Source of the DNA: Protonemura montana
Taxonomy: Eukaryota; Arthropoda; Insecta; Plecoptera; Nemouridae
NCBI GenBank assembly: GCA_947568835.1
Contig: OX387610.1
Span: 11,141,001-11,205,000 of the forward strand
DNA: 64,000 nt
Reading direction: 5' to 3'
In this document: piece after piece, positions 11,490 to 23,388 of the stretch
How positions within the stretch are numbered: the stretch's first letter is position 1
How the letters are laid out: the number at the start of each line of letters is the position of its first letter
The notes under the pieces: generated by a model
Databases searched by the model: none
Seen by the model: the letters and a program-made list of their open reading frames with translations, nothing else
Told to the model about the DNA's origin: nothing
Translations under genes and position numbers: made by a program

Positions 11490-11915
11490 CCGAATGGTTT
11501 GGCGTGTTGGAAACACCGGTTCTCGTTATATCACCGAAGTTAAGCAACACTGCGCTGAGTCAGGTATTGGATGGGTGACCTTCATACACATGACCAGTTC
11601 TGTTTGGGAGAGAGGTTGGAGGGATGAAAGTTAGTTTAACAACTTCGTTCGCTTTGCTTATCAACCTCTCGACAGCATGGATTTGTGGAGGAATACTGTT
11701 GTTCGAGTCGTCCTTCGGAAGGGACGTTAGACGGTGATCCATTTGGTGCACTTCGACAGGAGTAGGCTGCGTGCCGGAACCTTGTATCCCCCCTCTTCCC
11801 TTTTTAGGCTATGTTAGGTTCAACATTATCCTCATCATCATCCACTCATTCACCAACGCCATTAGCCTGTGCCGCAGGGCCAGATGTCAAAACAGTACGT
11901 CGCTAAACACCAATA
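11490..11915 (+). mobile_element. full-length 5S-head SINE
   Basis: Order of parts: a GGTTTGGCGTGTTGGAAACA leader; a 5S-rRNA-like segment with GAAGTTAAGCAACACTG and GGATGGGTGACC; a spacer; the central core CAACCTCTCGACAGCATGG and CCTTCGGAAGGGACGTTA; a GACAGGAGTAGGCTGCGTGC block; a TCATCATCATCCACTCATTC tail; and a final CGTCGCTAAACACC. 5S-derived SINEs (SINE3 type) are known in animals. The core resembles the deeply conserved metazoan SINE domain I recall as Nin-DC, which I could not verify. Non-coding, probably Pol III transcribed. Confidence 0.8.
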
Positions 11916-13294
11916 ATCAATCATCAAGTAGCTTGCTTCATCCTCATTGGTGGAAATTTTGTTGAAAAGGAAGCGTATGACAGTTAGAATTCGTGTGATT
12001 TTGTGTGCGTTGTTGATTTGCAACGACTGAGGATTTCTGAGTTTGAAATACGGTTCGTGTATTTCAAGATAGAATTGAGTTGAATGGAGGATGCGCATTT
12101 TGAGAGATTTTCCCAACGTTTTTACAGAGAAAAAATGTTAACAGCAAATGTACAGAGCTATTTTCCAGACAATGCGCTTTAAAAACTAGTTTAAAAAATA
12201 AATGTTAAGAAAATAGTTTTCAAACTACTGTAGATGCATAACTAAGTACGTAAATTACGCTGATTCACCGCGAAAAAAAAATCAATCCGTTCGCATCAAG
12301 TACGCTTCAAAAACCGAGACAAAACCTGCTTTTTTAGCGCATATGCATAATTCTGGATGGAAATGTCGTGCACCCAACATATCACGGGCTCGAAACTAAT
12401 CTCACTGTACCTATATGAAATGAGATTGTTTTGGGTGTCCTACATTGCCATTGTTTTAGTGCCATTATTACTATGCTAGAAGAATGTTGAAAGTAAAACA
12501 ACATGTTGTTTTAAGACTCAAGTACAGGTAGAGCCGTGATGGGATCGAACCCCCGTTGAGTAAGGCGAAATAAAAATGGTCAAAACCTCTAAAAACCACT
12601 TAAAAATGAGATTAAAATAAAAACGAAAATACTTGCAAAATAAAAAATACAGCTAGTCAAATTGACTAGCTACACTTCTCCAATACATTTTGATCAACAT
12701 TATTTTACGCTATTTTGGCTAAGAGATTTTTAACCCACATTTAAAAGTCGCAGTACTTATCGGAAAGTGCCCTTGCTTTGCGTGGAGTGAATTTATCCGC
12801 AATCTAGGCTCCCCTCTCCACGAATCCATACGTTACAACGACCAACATCTAACTGAAACTTGCTGCGTGTGTTGACCTTTACATAATGTTCGCGGACCCC
12901 GCGGGTTAAGCCTCGGTTTACATGTAGTGCCCTTACTACTAGTGCTGTACGGCGACCTACCGTGTGAAACGGAGGGTGTTGTACATGATTTAGCTTGAAT
13001 AGTTCTCTCTCTGTGTTCATTTATTACCAGGGTCGATGCCCGCGGCGCCGGTACGTTACTCTCTTCGGTAGAAGAACCTTGTCTTGGATTATTGTGAGAT
13101 CAAATCTCTTCTTCTGATCTTGAGGTCACCGTTAAATATTAAGCTCTTGCAAAATAGGAGCACAGACTTGAGAGAAAGCAGGCTTTGAGATAGGGGATCT
13201 AAAATATCTTCTGTGTTAATTTTATCGGAGAAAACATGCGAATTTACTCCAAATTTCAGTGAGAAACCTGGAATTTACGTTGTCTATGAATAGT
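11916..13294. other. gene-free stretch
   Basis: AT-rich. A lone B-box-like GGTTCGATCCC (minus strand, near 12540) has no A box at the right distance. A 9-bp palindrome (GTCAAATTGACTAG region, about 12656) is present. Confidence 0.4.
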
Positions 13295-13545
13295 TAAGCA
13301 AAACTGCGCTAGGTCAGGTTATGGATAGGTGACCGTCAAGCGGCTTGGCGTGTTGAAAACACCATCTCTTGTGTTATCATTGAATTTAAGCAACACTGAG
13401 CTGGATCTGGTTTTGGGTGGGTGACCGCCGAATGGTCAGAGTTAATGAAAATACTCGGTCCTCGTAAGATCACCAAATTTAAGCAACACCGCGCAGGGTA
13501 ACGGATGGGTGATCATCGAACGGTTTGGCGTTGAATTAACATAGT
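13295..13545 (+). mobile_element. three tandem 5S-rRNA-like SINE heads
   Basis: Three successive 5S-like modules, each with (A/T)TTAAGCAA(A/C)AC and a GGAT(A/G)GGTGA(C/T)C or GGGTGGGTGACC block, near 13295-13345, 13380-13425 and 13470-13515. They are joined by the GCTTGGCGTGTTGAAAACAC leader or its remnant. No core or tail follows. See findings. Confidence 0.65.
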
Positions 13546-14666
13546 TCTGTTTTTCGTCCAGTACATTTTATTCAATCTAAGTCATACGAAACAAAAACAT
13601 TTGGCCTGAACTCTTGAGCCTCTGGGGTGAATAAACTTTAAATTCAAACTAGACAGGGACCGCATTGCACGAGCGATTGAATAGAGTTAATTGCACTGTC
13701 CAATCAAGATCCATGTGTCAATGTCATTGGCACACGACCAGGCTCAACAGTCAGTTTTGAATTACCTTTAACTTCTACCAACTGTTCGGCTACCAACGCA
13801 CCTAATCGTGACCTTTCATTAGCTAGCTTCTGTGCATGGGACAAAAAAGTGTCAAGGTGGGTTAGCGTCGTTTTGATAAGCGCAGGCTTTTAAAAACAAA
13901 GCTGCTGTCATTGCAAAAACAACCCCCTCACCCACACTTCCCCCTCCGTCCTTTCAAACCGTCATTATTCCACCGGAAGTCAGCATACGGCACCCGGAAG
14001 TCGTTTAGTCGGGCACAAACGCTGTTTTTTGCCTTTATTTCCTCGCCGAAATTTGCCGGTTAGCGATTTTTGTCGTCAGAATGTGACATACCTGCTGTTT
14101 TCACCTGTTCTAAGAACGGCAAGTCCCTCGTTCTAGCAGATACTTTACAAACACGTCTTGAGTTAGCTTCTAGCTAAGCAACAAGTGTCACCTTCTAGCG
14201 CTTTTCACAAATAATAGCTAGCATTGAGGATCGCATTTTAGAGTAGGCAATTTGCTAACGAACGTTTAACCATTCGTTAACCATCCAGCTATCCACAGTG
14301 TGAGAGACCAGCGATGGCATGGGGTTTTCCTCGTTACCGTTTCGTTTGGAGTGGTGGGAGGGGTAATCAATAGTTAGTCACGTTAATAGCGGGTAAGAGA
14401 AAAGGGGGAAGATGAACGCAGGTCGACATTAAATCGCGCTTGATGATGTCGCGTAATCTTCTTTGCTGCTGTTTTGTTGTAGCTTAGTAGCTAACGACCT
14501 GTTAACAGACGTTGCTAAGTAGCTCTAGACTCCTTCGGTAGCCTGCTAAGCAAATGAAGACGTAAAAACATGGTCTAGCATGTACAGTGATTTTTAACTA
14601 ACGTTGCTATGAGTAACAGATTTTTTCGTGCGTCTCACGTCTTTCGGGAAATGTTTGCTTGGTATG
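13546..14666. other. gene-free stretch with promoter-like patch
   Basis: No supported ORF. It contains the ETS-site pair listed separately and a GC-richer zone at about 13920-14060. Confidence 0.35.
13972..14002 (+). promoter_or_regulatory. paired ETS-type sites
   Basis: ACCGGAAGT and CCCGGAAGT lie about 21 bp apart. CCGGAAGT is the GABP/ELK core frequent in CpG promoters. No gene start is visible nearby, so this is only a motif call. Confidence 0.25.
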
Positions 14667-14845
14667 TTTCCCTTGGTGCTCTTCGACAAGAGTGGGCTAC
14701 GTGCTGGCACCAGATTTTGCCTCCTTTCTAAGCTAAGTTAGGTTTTTTATTATCCTCATCATCATCCACTCATTCACCAACGCCAAGAGAGCAGTGCCTA
14801 ACGGCCCTTTGTCAAAGCAGTGCGTCGTTAAGCGCAAAAACCGAG
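14667..14845 (+). mobile_element. 5S-head SINE, 3' half only
   Basis: Starts within the TTGGTGCTCTTCGACAAGAG block, then TGGGCTACGTGCTGGCACC, the TCATCATCATCCACTCATTC tail and a terminal GTGCGTCGTTAAGCGC. The head and core are absent, as in a 5'-truncated insertion. Confidence 0.7.
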
Positions 14846-14875
14846 AAATTGAATAATTTAATGACTTGTGTGGTT

Positions 14876-15013
14876 ACGAGGTGGAGGAGCCGAGTCTGCT
14901 CTGCGGGCTGCGTTCAGGGGCACGAGGTGGAGGAGCCGTGTCTGCTTTGCGGGCTGCGTTTAGGGGCATGAGGTGGAGGAGCCGAGTCTGCTCTGTGGGC
15001 TGCGTTCAGGAGC
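14876..15013 (+). repeat. 46-bp tandem repeat, 3 copies
   Basis: GAGGTGGAGGAGCC starts copies at 14878, 14924 and 14970. Single copies of its core (GTCTGCTCTGCGGGCTGCGT) occur at 19548-19582 (+) and, reversed, near 24662-24690 and 43990-44020. Confidence 0.85.
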
Positions 15014-15781
15014 AAAGTGAGAAGCACTGATAATCACTCAGTTTTCGATAGGTTACCAGCTCCGAACTTTGGCCTCGCTACGGTTGAACTAGTTCCGATG
15101 TTCTGGTACTGCAATATTTAGGATAAGTTCGCCTGCACTTTGTTCATGGTTTACATAAGCGAACCTGTCACCTTTGACCTACTTTAGAGTAATGTTAACT
15201 TCTCTCAGCTTCCACGTTTCTGTAACAACATCAGCATGAGCAGTAATGTGAGCGAAGTTTTCATTTTATTGTATGGTATTATTAATAGGTGTTGGTTTAA
15301 TTAAATGCGATTACATCATTAATCACACAATTATAATATACCTAATTAAACCAACTGTAAGATAATCCTCGTTATTAGGCCAAAGATATCGGTATTACTT
15401 TAATCAATTTTCGCTCTGAAATGTTGGTATCTGGCAGCGTATTGAACCCTTGACCTTAGCCACAGTGAACGGAGACCAAAGTTCGATTCCCGGAATGGGA
15501 TTTCTTGCTCAAAGAAACCACAGACCAGTTTGACATATTTTGATTCTTTGAAAGTCATATGTTGCCTTTGATGAGAATATTTTTCAGATTTTTGAGACAG
15601 AAGCATATTTTTTTGTTTTCCAAACAGATCAACGGGGAAACTGTGTTGTCAAATTTTAATCTCTGTGCAATTAAAAAAGATTTTAAAAATTTTCAACGAA
15701 AAACCAGGCCGTCCTTTGTTTTAAAACATGGTAAAATCGGTTTTATCAGACTGAAATGTCAATAAAAATAACTTTAAATTA
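15014..15781. other. gene-free stretch
   Basis: A B-box-like AGTTCGATTCCC near 15480 preceded by TAGCCACAGTGAAC may be a decayed tRNA-derived SINE. No gene. Confidence 0.35.
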
Positions 15782-15968
15782 TGGTTTTTAGACTCATGTC
15801 TACTTGATTTATCCTTAGCACAAGTTTTTAGAAAAATTATTTGAACTGGGTTTTGAATGCTAAGTAAAGGGCTACTAAATTTCCCACAATGGTCTGATGG
15901 TAATGGGAAATTTAGTAGCCCTTTACTTAGCATTCAAAACCCAGTTCAAATAGTTTTTCTAAAAACTT
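15782..15968. mobile_element. foldback family F2, compact copy
   Basis: TTTTTAGACTCATGTCTACT terminus on the left. Inner arms (AACTGGGTTTTGAATGCTAAG ... complement) at about 15846-15890 and 15902-15950 are almost perfectly inverted around a short loop near 15890-15903. Non-coding. Confidence 0.8.
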
Positions 15969-18061
15969 TAAATTATTTTTATTTCTCTCACATTTCAAAT
16001 AATTTAATAGTTGCCTTTCCGTTGAATTTTTTTTAATGTAAACTGAGATTCAGAGATTAACTCTTCTCGTTTATTAGTGGTTATCCCCTGATCGCTATGA
16101 ACCAACCCACGTGCTGGTTCTTGCTGAACCTGGATAATTATGTGCATTGCCAATTAACAAAGTGCACCGAGCATAAGCTGACTGCACTACGCCACCCGCA
16201 TGATGTGACCAACAGTGCTATTGTTTGTCTGTTTGTCTGTTTGTTTGCGGTGCTGGCAAGCTGTAGATCGTTGAGTCTACGGTTAGATTACAATGGTAGA
16301 CTTGAAATGGAGTGGCACAGGGTGATAGCTTGGTTAGAGTGTTTAGCTGTCTGCATTGTGTGAAGAAGAGTGGCTGTCATGTTTGTAAATGACGTACATA
16401 GAGAATTTTCATTTCTGTTTTTTTTTCTGCATTGTTAATTGGTATATTTTAAAGTGTTGTTATTGGAGGCAGGGAATAACGAATTCCCAGCGGGCTTTTT
16501 CCTGGTTTTATTGTAAGTTGTTGAATTTTTAGCTGCATTTACTGACATCAAATTACCTCATCTTGGCGCCTGGAAACTAATTATTGATCTTCATTGTTCT
16601 TGGAGAGGAGATTCAGTTTTTTGTCTGCCGTTTTTTGTTAAATCCTCTTTATTATGACGATAAATGAGACATGCAAAGATGATTAATTATGTAAGAATCG
16701 TCATTTAAGTATCTTGAAACATTTTTATAAGTATTTGGGCCCACAAATATCCTAACTTATTTGTATTATTTGCATATTTCGGTATATATATATTTTTTTT
16801 TTTTTTGTATTTTTCGATGAAATTACAAAATTGCACCAGCATTTGATGGTCTTTTGTACGCTCATCCTCCAACGTGACTCTAAATGCTTGGTCCTCTAGT
16901 TCTCATTGTTAAGTGCCTTACATATTGAATTTTTTGCCCCTTTTGAGACCGACTAGCTTTGAATCCAGCCCTTAAGTGAACTTCAACCTTCACTAACAAG
17001 CTACAATGGAATACAATTTATTTGTCTTTAAAATAACGATATAAAAAATATAAGTGTCAGTATTTCTCGGGGGTAGTCATTGGAGATACGTGAGTGTTAG
17101 ACAGTCTTTGCCTCAGAGCACATCAAAGTACATAACAGCACAAGAAATACAATTTGCTTTTCAATTTAAGACCATTATATCTGGAATCTAAGGCAGAATA
17201 ACATGTACATGTTTGTTTGAATTATTAAGTGTTCGGCCAGCTTTTAAACGTGCAGTAAAACAGTTATTTGACAGTTGAAAACACAGCGGAAGCGAGGAAA
17301 GTGCCGGTTTGCACGACTACAGCTGAATATTGTATGCTACAACTGTCGGAAAGCTTCTAGACATTGTGGACAGCTTTAAGACATTGTGGACATCCTCGCA
17401 CTTGAGTAAATTTTCCACATTCCAACGGTGACAATGACAAAATTCCGAGAATTTAATGAACAAAAAAATCTAAAGTTAAAAGATGAGCGTAGCTTTGATA
17501 AATTTTTTTCTTTTTCACACATGCCACCGCTTTAACTTCTTGAGGTTCTTTTGGTTCGCCCAGTCTTTTTTCTTAAGCCACTTTTCAAATTTGAACACAA
17601 CGATTTTGAATTGCAGTCAAACAAAGTGTCTAAATTAGCTTCATAGCTTTCAGCGTATTAACATTTTCTGAAATCTTGATTGGTTAGCAAAATTACTGAC
17701 CGATTTTGCTGAAAATGGGTTTAATTGCAAGTGTTGAGAACACAATATGGCATCCTGAAATTGTCATAGGGTATCATAGGGTATCATAGGGTAGCAGTTA
17801 AGCCAATAGAGAACCAAAAGATACCTACACTTTTTTGTTCTAGTGTAATTCAAGATCTCATCAAAAAGTAGTAGATTTTTTTATTTTTTTCCAAAACTAA
17901 ATTAATTTAGTCATTAACATACTTAACAATCTACGCCCAGCTTCTGTTGTAATCACCTCGAAATAAAACACTTTGCATCGAGATGGCCCACGAAATGAGC
18001 TGCAACTCACTAAACACTACTCTCAAAATCAGGCAGTGGCGTAGGGTCGGTCTGCACTCAC
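15969..18061. other. gene-free stretch
   Basis: No supported ORF or repeat family. Small tandem motifs: TTTGTCTG near 16223-16246, a 19-20-bp direct repeat (AGACATTGTGGACA) near 17360-17390, and GGGTATCATA x3 at about 17768-17793. Confidence 0.4.
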
Positions 18062-18232
18062 CCAGTGGCGTTTTACTCTTCCAGAGCGTGTTGAGCAGCG
18101 TCGGATCTCCACGCCTCCACTCCCGCCACCCCCGCCCCCGTCGGATGCCACCCCCGGGGCCGGGGGTGCTGTTAGAGCCAGCCTGGGGTGGCTGTCCGTG
18201 CTGACCTCCCTGCGGGGACGGGAACCCGCTGG
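18062..18232 (-). CDS. candidate internal exon, Gly/Pro/Gln-rich protein
   Basis: On the minus strand a 171-bp GC-rich segment lies between an acceptor (CCCTGTTTGCAG, intron side) and a strong donor (CTGG|GTGAGT). Read in phase 1 it is open throughout: a Ser/Gly/Gln/Pro-rich start (SGFPSPQGGQHGQPPQAGS), then GGGIRRGRGWREWRRGD and TLLNTLWKSKTPLG. It starts and ends in phase 1, so it is a symmetric exon. The other two frames are also open, which weakens the case. No family recognised. A signal-peptide exon with a phase-1 donor lies on the same strand at 33096-33144 and could be upstream of it. Confidence 0.35.
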
Positions 18233-18300
18233 CTGCAAACAGGGAACACGTCGACCACAGGTGAGTGTCTCCAACTTTATAAGACAAAGATTATCATGAA

Positions 18301-18620
18301 TGAAGCGTGCACAGGTATCTCCTCCTCATGGGGCAAAGGCTACCACAGATAAAGCGTGCACAGGTATCTCATCCTTATGCGGTAAAGGCTACCACAGACA
18401 GAGCTTACCACTGTGTTGGTATATTGATATTCCATCAATATACTGTCAAAGGCTACCACAGAGAAAGCGTGCACAGATATTCCATCCTTATGGAATAAAG
18501 GCTACCACAGACAGAGCTTACCGCTGTTTTGGTATATTTATATTCCATCAATATGTGGCAATGGCTACCACATTCACAGACAAAGCTTACACAGATATTT
18601 TATCTCTATGGCGCAAAGGC
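18301..18620 (+). repeat. degenerate ~45-70-bp minisatellite, left part
   Basis: Repeated units contain GCAAAGGCTACCACAGATAA and GCGTGCACAGGTATCTC with variable spacing. The array resumes at 19038 after a foldback element. Confidence 0.7.
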
Positions 18621-18626
18621 TACTAC
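18619..18626. repeat. target-site duplication, left (GCTACTAC)
   Basis: Matches the right copy at 19038-19045 exactly. It flanks the foldback element. Confidence 0.7.
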
Positions 18627-19037
18627 CGTTGAGTGTAGGTTATAGGTAGAGTTTCAACGTCAATGTTAAAGTCTCTGCGTGAAAAATGACTACCTTACCG
18701 ACAAAAATGCAGAGTACCGGACAATCACGTTAAGTGGAGCCACTGTCGCATGAATTTTAATTTCGATATTTCTCGTAGGTTAACTCACTTTTGAAACTTT
18801 TCATGCTCAAAAAATCTTCATCAATGTTTACCTCAACGATTGATATACATGTAACGATATTCATAAGCGAGTAACCTACTATAAATATCGAAATTAAATT
18901 TCATGTTTCAGTGGCTCCACTTAACGTGAACTTCCGGTACTCTGCATTTTTGTCGGTAAGGTAGTCGTTTGGCGGCCATCTTTCACGCAGAGACTGTAAC
19001 ATTGACGTTGAAACTCTACCTATAACCTACACTCAAC
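18627..19037. mobile_element. foldback (MITE-like) element, family F3
   Basis: The left end CGTTGAGTGTAGGTTATAGG is matched inverted at the right end. The arms extend about 150-170 bp each with conserved CTCTGCGTG, ACCTTACCGACAAAAATGCA and GTGGAGCCACTG blocks. An exact 8-bp duplication GCTACTAC flanks it, a length typical of hAT-class insertion. There is no ORF, so it must have been moved in trans. Confidence 0.8.
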
Positions 19038-19092
19038 GCTACTACAGATAAGGCTTGCACAGTTATTCCATCCCTATGAGGCAAAGGCTCTC
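19038..19092 (+). repeat. minisatellite, right part
   Basis: Continues the 18301-18620 array (CTACTACAGATAAGG, TTGCACAGTTATTCCATCC). Removing the foldback and one GCTACTAC restores a normal unit. Confidence 0.7.
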
Positions 19093-22000
19093 TGGCCGTG
19101 CAAACATGGCGGCTATTTTTTTGAGATGGCCACTCCCCAGCCGCCTTACAACTTCACTAGCGGGCGTCTTCATTCAGTGCACGTCTTTGCGTGGTAAACA
19201 TCCAATCAACTCGACGTGCCCGTGTTTTTGTCGAGGTACCCCTGGCGGTGCACGCGCGAATCATTTGAATTCTGCGTGCGGCATTCGAAATGAGACGTGT
19301 TTAACGACGCACTGCTCGGACAGTGACCTTGGGTCATTGAGATCGTGACTTGCGTTCGACTTGCAGCGTCAGGAATGCTGTCGGGGAAATAAGCGTCGAT
19401 ACGTCTGGTTTGAATTTGCTTTTGATTGCACATTTGTTAGATGCATAACATGACCATAGCAAAGCTGATTTTTTTTTTGGATAATTTCTCAGCAAAATCT
19501 TTACAAATACTTGAGCTTAATTTCCCCTTTTCGAGCTATCAGTTGGAGAAGCCGAGTCTGCTCTGCGGGCTGCGTTCAGGGGTATTTTAAGTATTTTAGT
19601 TTATTTTAGTTTTTAAGTATTTTAAGGAGCAGAGAAGTAAAGTGGATTGGAAACCTAAGATGAAGCTGCCATCTCGTTGAACATGGAAAATAATAATGAG
19701 GGTGATTCAGGCTGTTTTAATTGACGACTTAACTCGTAAAACGTGTTAACACCATAAAAATCATTGGTATAGGTTAAATTCGCAGGCCCATTGGTGTTAC
19801 TTTTATTCATCATCTGCAATTCAGAAAGGAATACGCTTTTTTTACATAACTTCTTTTGCAAACCAAAAGGACTTTATTCAATCACCCGGGTCATCTCCTT
19901 TTCCTGTCTATTGCAAAAACAAGAGAAGTCAACTCACTTTAAAGAGATTTACAGCTTTTAGTGACTCGAAACAAACTCAGTGGCCGTGTCGTCACCGCCA
20001 TTTTGACAAGCCTGTGAAAACGACTACTTTTTTTAGTACGCTTAACGAACAAATCATCAAAGAAGAAAAAACGAACGCAGGTTCTATGACATGTTTAAAA
20101 TTATGTTCGCTGAACGTTGCCAGTTGCAGGCCCCTACTTTGCATCTGGTACACGCGATGACGATCGGTGTTTGTACCCACGCATTGTGTCAGTGTTTGCT
20201 AATCACCCGGGGGAATGGCAGGCCCCCATCCCTCCTGACAATCAACACTAGGGAAGGTGGGCGTCATGCGTTATTGGTCTTGACCTTTCCGCGTCGACCT
20301 CGTTCAAGTGTGGAAAGCTGAAGTGAAATGCATATACCACAGACCTAAATGTGCTATGCAGGACGTGCACCTCTGTGCTATTCCAATGAATGAGCTTTGG
20401 TAAAGGAAGTTGGATGAAATCGAGGGGCATGCCAAGAGATTTCAGCCATGTTCATGTTCCTTCTGTCAAAAACAATAAACAACGATAAGCAACGATAAAT
20501 AGAGCGGGTTTTAATTGCGTAATAGCAGGTAGCTGCACGAAAGGTTCAACTAGGAGCGTACAATACAAGGAATGTGGCCGCCTCGAATCTAACCGGAAAT
20601 ACCTATTTATTGTTGGTCGTTCAATTGTATTATACGTTCTGTAGTTATAGGTCGATGCACAGATAATCTGTCGGCAGTGATATTTTTATTTTGTATTATA
20701 TCTATTTATTAGAACATGCAGTAAAACTATATTTATGTTGTCCCCGGGAAAAATCTAAATTTATTCACTGTCCATGAATTCTCTTTCTATTTATACCCCA
20801 TTCCATTCTTCCGTGTTCTCTTTTCTAAAATTCCCATCCTGTTTTCTGTTTCCTTGCAATTCAATTTAAATTTGTGGCTATTTTTAATATCAATCATTCG
20901 ATTCTTCCAGTCTATCACCCTTCTCTGTCCACGCTATTTCTCCTAAAAATATTTCTGCACATCAACTAATCTTGCAGTTTTTCTTCTTTCTATTTAAATT
21001 CTTCTATCACTTCCTTGCTCAGGTAAAATACGGGGAAATTCCGTGCGCACTCCACGCAAGTGCTACCGACCAGTGCGCCATTTCACCCCCGCTAGTTCTT
21101 CTCCGTTTCAAATCGCCGTGGTGACAAATTTTTGCGCGAAACTTTTTTAATAACTCCGTATTTGAATAAAGCACATAATGCCAGTGGATGTTTCCCGGCT
21201 CAATGCTCCACGGGACGTGCGTCACACTTCACTGTTTCATTTCCCGACGGCTGCAGGGAAAAGTTTAGAGTTTTCCCGATTTTCCATTAGCAGTTTGGCG
21301 GCTGGAAAACAGCTGGGTGGATTATAGGTGACGCCACCGGGGAGTCTGCGAGCTGCTGTAATGGTGGTATCATTTGTCTTAGGCCGCGATGCCACGATGC
21401 ATTTCATTTCTTTTTTTTTACAGTGAGTGAAAGGGTTGAAAAACGTGAGAGATATTTGGAATCGATGCACGAAAACCGATGAAACTCCATCTTTTATTCT
21501 CGTGCTTAATGAGTGTTTGCTTTATTGTGAATTAATTTTTAATTCTCTGCTAAATTAATGGGAAAATTGAGCAGAACTTTTTATTTTTGCAAGGCATTTG
21601 ATATCAAAACAAGGTTTCTGAACGCCTGTCAGTCACAACAGCCGCCTTTGAATGGTATTTCCTTGCATTTCAAGGCAAGTTCATTTCAAGCTTTTGTGCT
21701 TAGGTCGAAGTCCCGTGAATGTTGCTCGCAGCTGAGCGGAAAAGCTGGCTAAGACTTTGCGAAAATTGGTGTGGGTGATCAAAGAAAATAGAAGACATTT
21801 TCATAAATCTCTGGAGACCGATGGGAATCGATACGTTTCAAGTTCGGAATCATTTTTGACAGAAGTTATTTTCTGTGCAAACTTGTGTGGAACATCACAA
21901 ATGTTGGTTGCTCAACAACTTTTCGACTCTCAGCACCTAGTACCTACATTGAATTGGATAAAGAAAGATATTTCATGTCTGACATTCGATGTCTGACATT

Positions 22001-22639
22001 CGTTGACCATCAAAAAGCACAATACAAAGTACGTTTCTCATATGGATCGTTGAGATATGTTGCTAACCAGAGCAATGTATCAGGTTTTGAGAAAATTACT
22101 TTGCTATTTTAGCATCGATGGAGGTGCCGTGCTGATGGCTGACATCTTAGATAGATTTCAGTGCCTGCTGGACGCTCATCTGTTCGCTGTTCAAACTTTT
22201 TTATGCACCGAAGTAAAATCAAAAAAATTCAATCAGGAAAAAAGCCAACCATTTAAATACAGTGTTTAGCTTCTTTTGCTTCTGGTATTAAATTTCAGTT
22301 GCAGCAAGTTACATTTTGCCGCCGGTTATTGCAAAGCCAGTGGTCGCGGCAACTTCAAACGACATCCATCAAAATGTGGGTCTCACATATGGATAATTGA
22401 ATTGAATCCAATTTAGAACTTTCAGCCTAAAGTACAGCTGGTTTTGTAGCGTAAGCTTGGATGGAACATTACTGGGATATAAACCTAGCGACCGCGCATA
22501 ACGTGCGGCGTGATTTTATGTAAAATTCTGCGAAAATAAATACTTCATCAAAGCAAGATTAGAAATAATGGCACAACCTTTTGCTTGAGCTGATAATTCT
22601 GGCGATATGTAATCATGTTTGGCCATTCAAAGACATTAA
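19093..22639. other. gene-free stretch
   Basis: No supported gene. It holds a reversed SINE tail fragment (GTTTAACGACGCACTGCTCG near 19300) and one 46-bp-unit core at 19548-19582. The remainder is unique AT-rich sequence with only short ORFs. Confidence 0.4.
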
Positions 22640-22795
22640 TGTCACAGCGCTGATGTTACTCTTTCTGCTGAGCAAACGAGCCTGCAAAACGTGGTTAGAA
22701 AGGCTGCCACTCGATGGCGCTTGCAGCCCTACTTTTTACAAGTAAATGATTACTGCTCAAAATATCGTTACGTGTGTAATAGTCGTTGGGGTTAG
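22640..22795. repeat. dispersed ~150-bp repeat, copy 2 of 3
   Basis: CTGCTGAGCAAACGAGCCTG, ACTCGATGGCGCTTGCAG and GCTCAAAATATCGTTA in the same order as 7045-7215. Confidence 0.6.
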
Positions 22796-23388
22796 ATCAT
22801 TTTAATGAACACTGGTGGAGATTATACTAGCTGGAATGCAAGTAATTTTTAGAAATGACGACATGGAATTTAAAATTAAAAAAAATTGTGGTTAGTCCAT
22901 CTCTGAGCGACTACCATTATCGAATCTATACTATTTTACTGGTCAAAGACAGTTCAACATTGGCTCTGCGACTCTGACCAAAAGTGTAAACATGAAAGTG
23001 AAACGAATCCATGTCAGTATCCATTCCAGAATATTCTTTGGGACAAAACCCCGTAACTCTGCTCCAAATAACCTTCAACGCCCAAGGGTTGGCACCAAGC
23101 ACCGACCGACCGTCGTGGGCAAATCCCATCGGGAACATTGGTATCGACCCACTTTGGTAAGGGCCACGGAAAAACTTGGGGCGATTGTTCGGGAACTTAA
23201 AAGTTTGTCCGATCTTTCATCTGTGATCGAAAATGGATTAATGGTGATTGGTTTCAACACCTAGATGGTCTCCTAACAGTTTGTTTTGCACGTTGCTTTA
23301 TGCTGGAAATGTGGTAAAAAATATTTGAATGCACAATCTTTGTAAATCGACACGCTAAACCTTTCAATATGAACAAAGTACACATGAT
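22796..23388. other. gene-free stretch
   Basis: A 90-codon plus-strand ORF (22992-23264) overlaps minus-strand ORFs of equal quality. No family is seen, so none is called. Confidence 0.4.

Noticed and set aside
12530..12560. tRNA-like B box on the minus strand
   Set aside because: No A box at the expected distance.
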